Assembly (NCBI GenBank): GCA_020740775.1
Contig: JAHEWK010000017.1
Coordinates: forward strand, 1,364,001 to 1,428,000
Origin: Ilyonectria destructans
Lineage: Eukaryota; Ascomycota; Sordariomycetes; Hypocreales; Nectriaceae
DNA length: 64,000 bases
Direction of reading: 5' to 3'
Positions within the stretch are counted from its first letter, which is position 1. The number at the start of each line of letters is the position of its first letter. Under the pieces are notes generated by a model. It ran no database searches, was not told where the DNA came from, and worked only from the letters and a program-made list of their open reading frames with translations. The position numbers and the translations under genes were made by a program. Shown one piece after another: positions 1 through 11,809 of the stretch.

Positions 1-513
1 CGGCTGCAAGAGTGCGAGCTTCAAGGTTGGCTTAATTGTACCTCGAAAAGTCGGGCTTTCCAGTGTGAGGGTTGATCCATTTCTCTATTGCAGATAGCTC
101 TGATTCTGGGCTACTAGATTTGGTATTCTGATCACTGATTGATAAAGAACTCATAATGTTGTGGTGGTTTGAAGTTGTAGTGTTATTGGTGATGCCTTCA
201 ATTCGACGGGGTTGTGATGCGGAGTTGGTGTTGCAGTTGCGTCATAGCACTTAAAGGAGCCTACGCTGTTGCATGTAAAAGAGTTATTATATTAAACATG
301 GGTACATAATTTTACTAGCGTGTACACCTATTATCTAGGTACCTTTCTTAGCTTGTTGAGCCGCCGTAAATTTGCCTAGTCAACGCACCCCGTTCGTCCC
401 TCACGGGGGGTCGAAATGTAATGAAGAGGTGAGACCCCCTAGTAACTGCCAGCGTATTTAGCGTCCACAACGGGCGTCCGTGGATTGATTGATTCCCTGA
501 TCTGCGGTCTGGA

Positions 514-542
514 CTAATAGTCTAAATGGTCTGGACTATTAG
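514..542. repeat. 9-bp inverted repeat in AT-rich leader
   Basis: ctaatagtc (514-522) is answered by its reverse complement gactattag (534-542) across an 11-nt spacer. It could form a small hairpin. Otherwise positions 1-680 show no coding region that I can support. Confidence 0.5.
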
Positions 543-683
543 GAGCGCTGCCATTACTCTCCTTTACACTCCTTTATCGCGTGCCGCGGCCCGAGCTCGT
601 TCCCGCTGAGGATCCACAGGTTAGACTTTTGATTCCGAGATGTTGATAAAGATGGGTAGTGCTGATGGATTTGGAACGCACAG

Positions 684-2033
684 GATGATGATGACGCCGA
701 CTCTGCTCTAGGCGATGATGCGTATGGCCCTCTGGGAGTGAGTAAAGGTCGAAGTCACTGACACAAGGTTACAGAGGAAGCTCTACCGCCTCCATCTCAA
801 GCAGCATCCTCGAGTACCATCGCTTCAAAGGCCGAACCTATCACAGTGATCGAGACCCCACCGAGTATTTTACTCCCAACGATGACCAGCAATCCGAGTC
901 TATCGACATCAAGTAAAGACATGCTCTGCTCATAGTCCCGCATCTCACCGACACATTGTGTACAGCCACCACGCCTTGACCCTGCTCCTCGGTGGAAAGC
1001 TATTCATTGCGCCTATTAGTGACAATGTCCAGGTAAGACATGACAAGATGCATCGTCGTGAGAGTTGCTCAACGTAGCCCTTGAATAGAAAGTCCTCGAT
1101 GTTGGCACTGGAACAGGTAAGACGACCTACAGGCTTCCTCCTTTAGATGTTGCACGACTAACAACAGTCTAGGTATCTGGGCAATGTAATCTCTCCCCTT
1201 GTCCCTGTCCCTCTTTGAGCTTAAGGGCTCACACTTCGCAGCGACTTTGCAGACCAATACCCCAACGCCGAGGTCATCGGCTCCGATCTCTCCCCCATTC
1301 AACCAACCTGGGTTCCCCGAACGTGAAGTTCGAAATCGACGACACCACCCTCACCTGGTCCTGGAAAGACAACACCGTCGATTTCGTCCACATTCGATAC
1401 CTCTTCGGCGCCATCGGGGACTGGGCTGGTCTCTTCAAGGAAGCCTGTCGCTGCACTGCTCCTAGCGGCTGGATCCAGACTGCCGAGGCCGACGTCGAGA
1501 TTCTCAGTGATGACGGCACGACTGACAGTGAGCCTGTGTTGAAGACTTGGGCTCAGCTTTACCGGGATGGTGGCAAGGCGCTGGGCAGCACATTTTATGT
1601 GCAGAAGGAGGATCTGCAGGAGAAGGGTCTGGAAGCTGCTGGATTCACTGATATCAAGAGCGTTAACTACAAGGTGAGTTGATCGTGAGAAGTCTCGTGT
1701 CAGCGGACTGATGTCATGGCTAGTTCCCCGTTGGCGGCTGGCCCAAGGAGCCCAAGATGAAGGAAGTTCGCAACTTTGTCCAAGCCACTCTTGAGAACGA
1801 TTGTGAAGGTGAGAAGATCATGGACAGGATGTGATTCTGGGTATGCTAACGGTCTTTTGATAGGTTACACGCTTCTATTGTGGCACAATGTCCTCCAGTG
1901 GCCCAAGGATGATTAACAGATGTTCCTGATGTCCTTCCGGAAATACCTTCGGAACCGCAAGGTCCATGGATACATGGCGGTTCGCTATGTTTATGCACGC
2001 AAGCCAGAGGCTCCTCAGCAGGAGGAGTCATAG
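684..2033 (+). pseudogene. LaeA-like SAM-dependent methyltransferase, frameshifted and with an internal stop
   Basis: Class I methyltransferase of the fungal TAM/LaeA-like family. Exons read through canonical introns at about 777-912, 966-1032, 1089-1116, 1173-1185, 1242-1673, 1724-1808 and 1864-2033. The SAM-binding motif VLDVGTGTGIWAIDF is rebuilt across four short exons, followed by [19 protein letters not shown] and the family block FVHIRYLFGAIGDW. An acidic, Asp-rich leader typical of the family begins near 684, but its start codon and first splice are unclear. Two lesions: at 1315-1319 the frame jumps after QPTWVP and resumes as PNVKFEIDD one base out of register (CCCC where CCCCC is expected), and TAA at 1914-1916 cuts off a conserved 38-residue C-terminus that stays open to the stop at 2031-2033. 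In this family proteins act as methyltransferases or secondary-metabolism regulators; the substrate is unknown here. Confidence 0.8.
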
Positions 2034-2309
2034 ACGATACTCTTCTAGTACTCACATAGATGCATCACCTAGCCTTGAACAGAAATTGCTTTTCGCTTGA
2101 AGAGTGTTTTATGAATATTTGCGGCATGGGCGAACTCGACGACAGACCTAGGATAGGACAAGAAGGAGGAAACGTTTCAAGTACTCTTAGCCGTAGTCAT
2201 CTTTCAATCCAACATCCTCGCAATCTCCGCATGGGCAGTTCGTCTTCAAGCCATTCGCCTTTTCACGCCGTTAATTGGATTGCGCTTGCAATATCACTGT
2301 CCATTGACT

Positions 2310-2798
2310 TCAAGTACGACGGCACATGCGAACGCTCCAGCGCTCAAAAGTTTCGCATGGGATGTAAAGACGCCAATCGATGATTTCTAGAAACATTGCT
2401 TCATTTGAGTTGATCTCCTTCAACTGTAGCCCCGAAATCCTCGCCCACATCTTTGATGAAGGGCTCCTTTCCTGGGTATACTTCCAACCCAACATGATTG
2501 CAGCAAGAAACATGCGTCGTGGACATTGTGTAGGCCCTGTCTTCGTTGATGCTTCCGACTGGGCAGCAACAGGGACTAGTTGGACGGAGACAGACTGCAA
2601 CAGACTGAGGTAAATGCAAGCTGCCAAAAGGGTAGAATACGTCGCGCCAGATGTTTGCAATATTCTTTTGATAAAAGTTCTGAGAGGAAGAGTCCGTAGA
2701 GGAGCTGGAGTAGAGATGGGCCAAAGAGCCAAGAGCAGTCGATTAGTAAAGGCTGGAAATGGCACATTATTAGTCTTGTTTGGCGCGCTGGAAAACAT
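2310..2798 (-). pseudogene. cyclin-domain fragment (Pho85/Clg1-type cyclin)
   Basis: A 162-codon open frame. Its middle and end match the fungal Pcl/Clg1 cyclin box: a first helix with SGATYSTLLAACIYL, then RRMFLAAIMLGWKYTQERS, SKMWARISGLQLKEINSNE and FLEIIDWRLYIPCETFERW. Such cyclins bind a cyclin-dependent kinase such as Pho85. The usual long N-terminal region is missing (TAA directly precedes the ATG) and the frame stops right after the FERW helix, so the partner-binding fold is incomplete. A missed 3' intron could extend it, but I see no convincing donor. I call it a remnant rather than a working gene. Confidence 0.55.
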
Positions 2799-3840
2799 TT
2801 AGTACCTAGTAGGTTATCAATCAAGCTGTCCGGTCTCCTCGTGAGTTGCTTGTTTATAGCTTTAGTCGGTAATCTGAGTAGATGACGATGCAAGCGTCTG
2901 CGTGGTTCTACCCGAGGCCGGGGGTTCTCAAGTGCCATGAGAAAGTGTGGAGGCTCCGATTAGAGATTTGGGGGGAGTGGGATAGCCTGGATGCATTTAA
3001 ATACGGGCCGCTTCTTACCCTTCTTCTCCGTCACAGGGTACGCAACTTGTTAGAGTCTCTTATCTGAAGCAGTAACATTGACAGAACTTGGCTGCATTCC
3101 ACTGTATGGGCATTGGCTTGCTGTCTGAGCCCTTCCATAGCAATTCTGTTGGCCGCGGAATATTCTGACGGGCGGCTGACCCTGGGACAGGTGAGAAGAG
3201 CCGATTGGCACCAAAGTTTCGATTGACAGGTACATGATGTGACTGAACTTACTAGCGCTACGTTGTCATGACGTCGAGCTCTGTTTGCGGGTCTGCACAC
3301 GTGGCCGCTGACATTGACCAATTTTACCTGGTTTACCGAACGCCCAGGACAAAGCGGTGACCTGGTCTCGACGTTTGGTGTGTGTCAGTGTGCTCTATTC
3401 CGTACCCTCAGGAGACAGATCAGCGCAACCTAGCAGCAAACTTAGTGGTGGAAACGGACGGATTGGGCTCGCTGTTAGTGTCATGGTACGTGCGGTGCGC
3501 ATAAGCTTGAAGATCATCGGCATGTATTTGAACAGGGAGGCATATTTTAATGAGCCGTAGTAAGGTGTAAATGAGAAAGGTAACTCGAGCGTAAGAAGAG
3601 TGACCAGTTGGGGTCGACCTCAGAAGTCTCGCATCATGTCCATGTTGTGCCCGCCCGGCTAGAACCGAGTGAGAATGTCCAATATGACTGGTGAAGTTTA
3701 TAATGCCGTCATCTGATTTTGCAATCGTGGGGTGACAGCAAAAAATACCGAGAAAAGTTGCCCGCTTGCTTATAGCTTGCAGGCCCCATCCTAAATCTCA
3801 CCCGCTCCCCTACTGCACCCAGTCGAATCAACTTTCGAGC
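2799..3840. other. no gene seen
   Basis: Only short unsupported frames on both strands. It includes the likely promoter of the endosulfine gene; the 70 bp before its ATG are CT- and C-rich, as often seen upstream of fungal start codons. Confidence 0.4.
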
Positions 3841-4307
3841 ATGAATTTGCCTAAAGAGACCGAGGTTCCCACCGAGAAGAACAGGCGTATCCGCCAGCTG
3901 TACGGCATCTCACCAAAGACAGCAAAATCACCCAGTCTCCTCAGCCGCCAGTTAGATGTACGAACATCCTGCACGATATCGCTAGCTGCTTCCCAAACTC
4001 TTGCTAACTTCGTTCTTCATATTAGGACAGGAAGTTTTTCGATTCGGGTGACTTTGCGCTTTCCCAAGCCCATGAGTCTTCGGATATCGGCAATATAAAC
4101 ACCGGTATCGAACATCCCATCCGGAAGAACATATCTCACCCATCAGCTCCCGTACCGAGTTCCAGCAACGTGGAGGAAAACGCCAATCAAGAGATGGGGG
4201 GCGAAAGAAGGAGTGTCGAGTTGAAATCCGACAGTCACTTGAAACAGGACACGACGTCCCAGACTCGTGGCGAGCCTGGAGGCACGCAGCCAAGGAGCAA
4301 CGCCTAG
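3841..4307 (+). CDS. endosulfine-family protein (Igo1/ARPP19-like PP2A inhibitor)
   Basis: Two exons, 3841-3957 and 4026-4307, joined by a GT-AG intron in phase 0, giving 132 residues. The signature RKFFDSGDFALSQ spans the junction region (residues 41-53), with Ser46 in the FDSGDF core. In yeast Igo1/2 and animal ENSA/ARPP19 the Greatwall/Rim15 kinase phosphorylates this serine, turning the protein into an inhibitor of PP2A-B55; it controls entry into quiescence and mRNA protection. The basic N-terminal helix (TEKNRRIRQLYG, then SPSLLSRQLD) is also typical. The tail is polar, low in hydrophobic residues and probably disordered. The start at 3841 fits the family; an upstream in-frame ATG at 3766 would add 25 unrelated residues. 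No lesion is seen. Confidence 0.88.
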
Positions 4308-4525
4308 ATGCTAGCTTGATCCATTGGACATTTAAGCAAGCTTAGAACCACTACTCAACCGGAGAACGTGGGGCTCTAGCATCATGAAACTGCGTTGTTG
4401 TACTCTCTTTATTAGCTATTGTCGGATGTTGGTTGATGGTTGCGATGCTGGCGTACTCTATTCACTACCGCGAAATAAAAAACTGTTGTTCTCTCCGCAA
4501 CCTAGCCACTCTTGCGCGGGGCTAC

Positions 4526-4550
4526 ATGCCTTGAGGAACGAAAGGCTCTT
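4526..4550. repeat. 25-bp word repeated in inverse orientation at 12553-12577
   Basis: Positions 4526-4550 are the exact reverse complement of 12553-12577. Here the word directly precedes a ggatt-type tandem repeat (about 4550-4567) next to the 3' side of the LINE remnant. Confidence 0.75.
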
Positions 4551-4559
4551 GGATTGGAT

Positions 4560-6420
4560 TGGATTTTATTCCGCCCGGGGGGACACACCCCATAGGGCCA
4601 TTGCGCTAAGCTATTTACATTTCGTACAGTGTTTCCATAATCACACGAAGCCACACAATTTCACTTTTTCTGACTGGTCCAATCTGGTGTATATACCGTG
4701 ACAGGCCTGCTTGAAGGCCAATTTCTCCAAGTGTTCAGCATCCTATCCTCGGCAGCTAAAGCACGGTCTGTCAAAATGAGACTGTATGATGTTAGTAGGA
4801 TTTGATCTGAATAGTTAGTGTGCCTGAGGCTTCTGATCCATGTCAAGCCTCCCTGTTGCAATGGCGAATTTGATTGTTGCCCGTACTGCCTGCATGTTTG
4901 GCGCCCATTTGTCCCCGTCAGATGCTGCCTTTCCTCCTAAGAAGAACGAGAGTTTTCCCATCTTTGTCTGTGTGCATCGCAGCATGCCTTCTCGTTGCGC
5001 GGTCCATGTTGTGCAGCGGAATAGGAAGTGTTCCACTGTCTCTAATGCTTGCCCGCATTCGCAAGTGTCCGATTCCATTGCTCCTATCTTGCACAGAAAG
5101 CTGTTGTCTCGCCATTCTGATGCGCAGCTGCGACAGTACGTCTGCTTCCTTCCTCTTCAGCGGGTCATATAGAGTACTGGTATGCTTGCCTGGCAGTGCC
5201 GTGTCTATCTGCTTCGAGTATTCCCGACTCTTTCTGGTAGTGTTCTTGTTTGCCGCTGCTTGGCTATCGCTAGTCTTATCCTTGTGGATCTTGCTAGATG
5301 TGGTGGCACATCTGGTCTGCATTCTCCTTCTGTGGCCTTCCGGGCTGCTGCTTTGGCTTTTGGTCCCAGCGCGAAATCCTCTACTCCTGTTGGAACCCAC
5401 ATCATCCGGAGAGAGTGGCCCTCGTCTTCAAGACGCTTGATATGGTCGTATATTTGCCGTATGATCTGTTGGCCGGATTGTTGTCGTGGCCGCCGTATGA
5501 CTTCTAGTGCGGAGCGGCTGCTCGTCATGACAGTCATATCCCGCCGGCAGAGTCCAGACGGCATACATCTCAATACCATCTCTATAGCTCCCAGCTCGGC
5601 GATGTATAGGTTCAGCTCCTCCGTCAATCCGAGAGTGATGGAGTAGCTGGCCACTACCTCGTCATCGTTATTGATCGCCGTGTCTCGTACGACACCTCCC
5701 ATGCCTACCATGCCCCTTCTCTGCGAGGAGCAGGTGGCAATGACTATGCCATCCACCCTCTTTGCTTCTTCCGCCGCTCTCTCCCGGTCAGGGTCGCACG
5801 ACACCGGGATACGGTCTCGCCATGGTGGTAACGCGTACTCCCGAATGATCTCCATTCGTTCAGTGGCTGTTTCCCCTTGTACTTGAGCAATCCTCTGCAT
5901 CGGCGATACGAATCGGCGACACACTTTCACTTTCAGTGTCGCCAACGGGTGTGTCCTGGGAAGGGTCCGGAGGTTGATCCAAAACCTTGTTGCCGCTTGC
6001 GCATGCCGTTCTTGCACCGATTGGATGCTAGCTTCGGCCTCTGCCACCGCCGTTGCGACGGTCCGGAAAGCTCCCGTGATCGCCTGTGCTCCGACCATCT
6101 GTGCCTTGTTCAACCAAGCTGCTTCTCTGACGCCGCATGAGTGCGTCCACACGCTAGACGCATAGTCCATGGTGGGAGCTACTGTTGCTACGAACAGTTG
6201 TCTCGCCGTCCGCGGTGACAGCATCTTCAGTCTTCTCAGACACATGGCAGCCGAGAGCCCCTTTGCAGCAGCTCTAGCTATGTGTTCCTTGTACCGTAGT
6301 TTCGCGTCCATGACCACTCCCAAGATCTTGGCGCTCGCCTTGGGCTTGACTACTTTTCCTTTGATCATGAACGGCGTGTCGTTTTTCCGTCCACTCCAAG
6401 TCCAATGCAAATTGCCTCCA
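4560..6420 (-). mobile_element. Tad-like LINE, 3' half: RT thumb, RNase H and terminal CCHC motif
   Basis: The minus strand from 6410 to 5205 is a 401-codon frame typical of the end of fungal Tad-type ORF2: ASAKILGVVMDAKLRYKEHI, then VAPTMDYASSVW (RT thumb region), then EEYALPPW-type linker (REYALPPWRDRIPV) and an RNase H domain with GMGGVVRDT and ELGAIEMVLRC. The product then shifts frame near 5215 (QIDTALPGKHTSTLYDPLKR) and again near 5100, ending with the CECGQALETVEHFLFRC zinc-binding tail and a stop at 4815-4817. The reverse transcriptase palm and fingers are absent. With two frameshifts and truncation the copy cannot move by itself. Noncoding tail plus a ggatt-type short repeat extends to about 4560. 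Confidence 0.85.
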
Positions 6421-6572
6421 ACCCAATCACATCACTGAGTGGGCCATTCTTAAGAGGTTTTGGCAGCTGTAAGTATAGCATCACGTCACGGTTTGAAAGA
6501 CTAGGACATCAATCGAGACTTCGGCATGGCGGAAGAAGAAAGACTGACGGATCAGTCAAGATTCATTAAGGT

Positions 6573-6588
6573 AAAAAAAAAAAAAAAA
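6573..6588. repeat. A16 homopolymer
   Basis: Sixteen consecutive A on the plus strand between the LINE remnant and the receptor gene. It lies at the 5' side of the minus-strand LINE, so it is not that copy's poly(A) tail. Confidence 0.7.
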
Positions 6589-6654
6589 GTAGAAGCATCA
6601 AAAACCCTCCCAAGTCGCCCAAATCACCGTAACTCCCATACTCACTACCACGCT

Positions 6655-8583
6655 TCAACGAGTCGCGGGAGTTCCATTTCCAGCCTCAAGGGTATCGTTA
6701 GAGTCAATAGAGCATCGCCGGTCCTTAACAAACTTTGGCCAAGTGTTAGTCAAGACAAGGTACTTAATGCTTCCTTCAGCGTCATCAAAAATCGTGGCAT
6801 CAAAGCCGTCGGGGATATCACCCCAGTAGAGGGCCTTATCGCCAACGTGCTCCGTATCGTTAATCGACTCGGTCATAATGCCAGTCTCGGATCCGTGGGA
6901 CGACGCGGAGGAGGATTTAATGTTGGTGGCGGTCATCGCAAAAGAGTCGAATGGTGTGGCCGGGTCAATCTGGCGCTTCTCACCGTACAGGATGCGGGCA
7001 GAGCTTTCGAAGACAGCCTTCAGCTTCTTCAGGTCTTGTGAAGACAGGTTGATCTGAAACTCGGCATCGCGGGAGCTGACAAAGTTGGTATAAATGCGGA
7101 GAGCGCTGTTGAATCGCTCGCGGACAAGCTCCTGGACAGCGGCATTCTTGATCTTCTCGGGGTCGCGAACAACTGGAGGCAGCGAAGACTTCCACTCTGC
7201 GACAGCTCTCAAGAAGGCGATGTTCTCACCAGAGAAATCTCGAAGCGCAGAGAACTGCTGGAGAGGCTCGGGGTTTCGCTCAAGAACGTACTCAAGAGCT
7301 TCCATGGTAAGGATACTCTCGCCAGAGCCATTGCTCTTGACGGAGCCGTCCTTTGACCAGGCAGTCAGGGCTGAACCAGCCATAGTGGTAGATGCAGTAG
7401 CGATAGACGTAGCACCCTTTTCGACAGGCTTCGTGTTGAGCTGCCATTGGGCGATTGAGTCGAGAGTTTCCTGTCGCAAGGTCTGGTGCCTGATGACCTC
7501 CCAGCAGGGCAGAAGGACGGTAAAGATCTCAAGCATCATGATTGAGACGGGAATCCTTCACGCAGTTAGCCTTGCATGTTCCATGCTTGGCGGATATATG
7601 TCGAGATGGCTTACCATTGAGGAGGAACCCAGACGTGGTTTACGGGGGCCATGGCAGGGACGTGTAAAGCAATTAGCCACATAGGGGTAGCATGAAGACT
7701 GTCTGGATCAGTGTGGAGTCGGGCATATCCCTCTCAAGGGATACTGACCTGGCAAGGCAGCAAGCAATGGTTTGGGCTCTCCATCCCTGGGTGTCGTTGA
7801 TACCACGGGCCTTCCACAGAATGTAGGGAGCGACGATCCATGCCCAGAAGAATTGCCAAAAGACGGACGGCCACCTAGTATACAGTCAGTATCGAGTTAA
7901 ATCTCGGGGGAATATTAGACGTACCATTCCCAGCCGCGGCCCATCTGAGACATCTGGTAGTCCTCGGTGCCAGTGACCTCAGTACCCGGGATGCCAAAGG
8001 AGGGATGAAACTTTCGCGAGATAAGGAACATGAAGATTGTGGGGAAGAGCTTTGCGAGTTAGTTATGAATCAAGTACCGCAATGCAGAATACAATTTGTA
8101 CCTAGAAAGCCATGCCGGCGCCGACAAGGACCAGAATCTTCTTGGTGTAATCGAGCGATTGGAAGCGACCTTTGAGCGAGCTGGGCTTGGATCGTTGGGT
8201 CTTGGACGGATCTTTCTCCATAGCAAAGAGCTCCTTCTGAGTCTTGGCGACATGGAGGAATCGACTGTTGGAACCGTGGAACAATGCAATACCGAAGGGA
8301 AGATAGGTGCTCATGACCCAGAATTCGAGCTCGGGCGTAGCGAGCGGGAAGTAGACGTAACCGGTTTGGACGGCGCCTCAGTAGAGATGGAGAAGGATAA
8401 TGGCAGCAAACGATAACGGCAGGCCTCGAAACTAAGCAAAGGCATATCGCGACGGCGCCAGAGGAAGTACATTCCGCCTGCGAGCATGAAGGTCCAGGCG
8501 AAGGTGAAGACGATCCAGAAGATGCCGAGGGCATCGAGCCGAGGTTCGGCCTTTGCCGTGTCCTTGGAACCTGACTCCGCCAT
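6655..8583 (-). pseudogene. GprK-like seven-transmembrane receptor with C-terminal RGS domain, three lesions
   Basis: Exons on the minus strand: 8583-8102, 8049-7925, 7874-7749, 7698-7615, 7555-6655, all in compatible phase if one missing base is allowed (1718 nt, expected 1719, 572 residues). The N-terminus (MAESGSKDTAKAEPRLDAL) leads into transmembrane helices such as FWIVFTFAWTFMLAGGMYFL, IFMFLISRKFHPSFGIPG and WPSVFWQFFWAWIVAPYILW; the last exon carries an RGS domain from ALEYVLERNPEPLQQFSALR onward. Fungal GprK-type proteins couple a receptor with its own G-alpha GTPase accelerator at the plasma membrane. Lesions: a one-base loss near 8430-8436; TGA at 8378-8380 where Trp is expected (LHLY-W-GAVQ); TAG at 8102-8104, the last codon of exon 1, where CAG is expected before the donor. 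The RGS exon itself is intact. The two stops are G-to-A and C-to-T changes. Confidence 0.82.
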
Positions 8584-11474
8584 TTTGTTGTGTAGGTTAA
8601 AAAACGGGGGAATCGGGGCTCTCAAAGACGATGGATGTTTGAGGGAATGGAAGCAAGTAATGAACGTGTGAAAGGAATGTGTGGTCTCCGCTACAGTGCA
8701 GAGAAGCGGAGATGACGATGCATTATGTATTGTTGGTGATGGGATGGGACGGGAGTGTCTGAGAGAGCCCCAAGCGCCGTGAGGACGAGCAAACAAGCCT
8801 AGTCAAGCACCACGAAGAGAAATCAGAAATCGCGCGGCCGATAACCCCGTAACCCCCTGGCGCCCGGTACTTGGCATCTGGTCGGGAGCCCGATCACTCG
8901 AGCTAGTCCCTCTCCCGATCGCGTTGATCCTGGCCTCTTCTGAAGTACTCTGTAGGGCTGCTTTAACCTTGGCTTTCCGATATGTCAACCCACCAGTCCG
9001 GGAGCTGGCAATATTTGTCGGAGGAGACCCCAGCTCCCCATGCTGGGCATGCTCGTCCGTGCTGGGCGCTCAGACGGGGACGTGCAGCCCCTTACCGACA
9101 GCAAGTGTCGAGGCCAGGGATATGCCAGCGAAGTTCCCCTTGCGCAAATGTAGATCGTCGCAATAGCTCAAAGTGGCCGGCAGCATGTTATTGCTTTTCC
9201 AACAGCGGAAGGGCGGCAGGCCGTGGCTGAGCCAACAGGCAAAGATCTGCAGCAAGACGATGGGCCTCCACCAACCACGAGGCCTCTTTCTTGTGACTCT
9301 TGAGCTGGAAGTCGAGGATCAACATGCCCGGTTGCCCTGAGAGCCAACGCGGCCCTTGCGGGAGATTGCGCCAAACTCTGTTAAGCCACAGCATGTTGGG
9401 TGTGCCGGCTCATGTTTTCCTTTTTGCTGGCCTCAACTGCACTTTGCTCACTGTTTACCAAAGAGCCAATTCGCTCAGGACTCTTCTGGCGCCACTATGA
9501 CGAATTTGTGACTGCTTTTTTTCTTTACCGTGGCGCAAGGTGATTGCTATTCTTCGCTGTGACGACGAGAGCTGGGCGTTGGAAACCTCGCCGAGACATG
9601 GGAGTTCTACCGCAGCACGCGGGAAACGACAACGCTCGTGGTCTCTCCCTTCTCAGGCGGAGCGGCCGTTTAGCTGTCTTGAGCTTGCAACGATGATGGG
9701 GAAAATAGAGCTATCACATGTTGCCACTGAGGGGATCTCTCCTAGTTGGTCGTCCAGTAGTCAACATTCCGGGTACAAAGATCGTCATGGTCAACGGGCA
9801 TAGTCAGGTTCTGAGCCGGGAACAAAATACTTGCTGTGCAGGCTTAGCAACAACAGGGCATGGGCCTCGGCGGCCAGAGATCCGGCAAGCAGTCCGGATT
9901 CGGTCACATGGCGTTTGCATCTCCCCAGAATAACAGGTTCCTTAGCGCCTATGATGGGCAGGCGTCTTTGGTGAACAACGGCATCCCCTCGCTCAACGTT
10001 GGCCAGCTTGGTCTAGGTGGCCGTGAGGGTTGTTCCAACACATGTCGCATCACATGTCTTGTACTATGCACCACCCGTCTGCACAAGGCTGAAAATGGCG
10101 ATGTGACGAATAAGAGCGGCCAATCGGAATACGCCCTTAAAGCTGGAGGGCGCATCCTGATTGGTTGCCCTTGTGCCGCCCAACCTTGATGACGGTAATC
10201 TGCAATTCGCCGAGAAGCGGTAGACGCCACATCTGTATTGTGCTGATCCCTCATTCCGACAGAGCGAAACGGTGTTGTCAGCATCCTGAATATTGCGAAA
10301 GTATAATTATTATCCAAGCTCTGTGAGAGGGCCGATTTATGATTAAAGCCCTGCTGGAGACCTTTGTACATGATTGCCTTCTTACTAAGGCGTCGGCCAC
10401 TAGTTCCGCGTCGATCAGATTGAATCGGTGCGTGGAGTTACGACGAAAGGACGACGCTTTTAAAGAATCCAAAGGTTCTCGAGCCAACTAAAACAAGAAA
10501 GAGGCGAATATGCCTAACTCCAGGGGCCTAGATCCTTCAATTACCTTTTTCCACCTTGAATCCGTTTAGATTATTTCATTGGACGCTAATGGCAGGATTA
10601 TTGTGTCTGGTCGAGCTCAGACCGCATAACAGTTAATGCTACTCTGCATCTCCTATAGTCGTCCCACACATGGGCGGCCACATTCTCCTGACAGTTAGAT
10701 ACTGGCATACCATGGCCGTTCCATCTGAAGCCACCGCATGGCCTGCTTGGGTGCGTCTGCACAACCTCAAGAGCAATACGGACTGTACGTCGTGCAGATC
10801 TGCACTTGGCCTGAAGATAGCGATGTTCAGCGCCTTAGATTGAAGTTTGCTTTCAACTTTTCATCGTGACAAGGATTGACAGCCTGATATCGACACACTG
10901 CCATTCAACTCAAATGTACTGTTTGGTCGAATAGAGTCCGAGGGCTTATGGCTGCCAAGTAATGTTGAGAGCGCGGATCTTTCCGTTGGCGAGCCTAAGG
11001 TTAGGATGGAGGTAACGGTGTGCCACCGAAAACCGGCAGGAGTTAATTGCTTTTGAGCCGCCAGTTTTGTTGGGAAGTTCGCCGACTGGCGACCTAAAAC
11101 GCCGATCTCTCGGATGGGATACTTCGATGTTAACTTACATGACGAACAAATTGTGTACGGGAGTGTTGCTACGATGCCTCTGATATAGTGCACAATTGGC
11201 TGGGTTCTTCCGTTGAGGCTATTCGGTCAGTCAGCTAATTAGGTCGGCTGGGTACTTCAGGGTAAAGCTCCGTGCTCCGTGGCATGTGGCTTTGACTACC
11301 AACAGGTTTCGATGGTATCACGGCGTCGTTGGATGAATAGGAGCTTGGTGTCGATCCTGAATGAGGAAGTTGCTAGGTTGATCTTCCTCCGGGAGATGCC
11401 AACTCCCTGACTGAGGCGCAACATGGTTCACAGCCGGCCAGCTGCAAATCCTGTTTTGTTGGGGCTCCCTTGCC
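8584..11474. other. long stretch without a supportable gene
   Basis: Only short overlapping frames on both strands and no recognisable domain. A 110-codon minus frame at 10861-11193 has some protein-like composition but I cannot assign it. The part nearest 8584 should hold the promoter of the receptor gene. Confidence 0.4.
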
Positions 11475-11633
11475 ATGGCCACAGCCGCCGCTCCTTCCCT
11501 CGATACCCGAAACCCCACCAGCCAGTGCAACAGCAACCAGAAGCCGGTCTGCTGCAATGGACTTGGCCTCCTTGGTAACGTAGCGGTGATTGATTCTAAC
11601 TGCGACGGTGATGTTTACAGTATGTCAGTATGA
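11475..11633 (+). pseudogene. hydrophobin-like fragment
   Basis: A 52-codon frame containing QCNSNQKPVCCNGLGLLG followed by NVAVIDSNCDGDVYS. The C-x7-CC spacing and the CC-NGL-G block resemble the first half of class I hydrophobins, the small secreted proteins that coat aerial hyphae and spores. The expected signal peptide is not in frame upstream, and after DVYS the frame ends where a hydrophobin would continue with Cys. A donor-like GTATGT at about 11620 exists but the next open stretch shows no hydrophobin tail. It aligns by eye with the gene just downstream (CC..G, NV.V.D.NC, GDV), so the two look like an old tandem pair. Identification rests on cysteine spacing only. Confidence 0.42.
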
Positions 11634-11677
11634 TTGCTCGTATGTAATCTCCTATCCGCCTAGCCCCTTGGAATGTC

Positions 11678-11685
11678 TATATAAG
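11678..11685 (+). promoter_or_regulatory. TATA box of the small secreted protein gene
   Basis: TATATAAG lies 125 bp before the ATG at 11810, in a good position for a fungal core promoter. The interval after it is a CA/TC-rich leader. Confidence 0.55.
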
Positions 11686-11809
11686 GGTGGCTCCCCGGCC
11701 GGCAATGAATCGTCTCATCTCACAATCAAGCATCGAAACTTAAGTCATTCACACTTCAACACACCTCATCTTCCCAATATTACCCGGAAATCTCAGCTCT
11801 TCAATCAGT

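Noticed and set aside
4607..4619. 13-bp taagctatttaca shared by the LINE tail and the 165-bp repeat
   Set aside because: The flanks do not match, so common origin is not supported.
6573..6588. A16 run as a LINE poly(A) tail
   Set aside because: The LINE remnant is on the minus strand and this run is at its 5' side.
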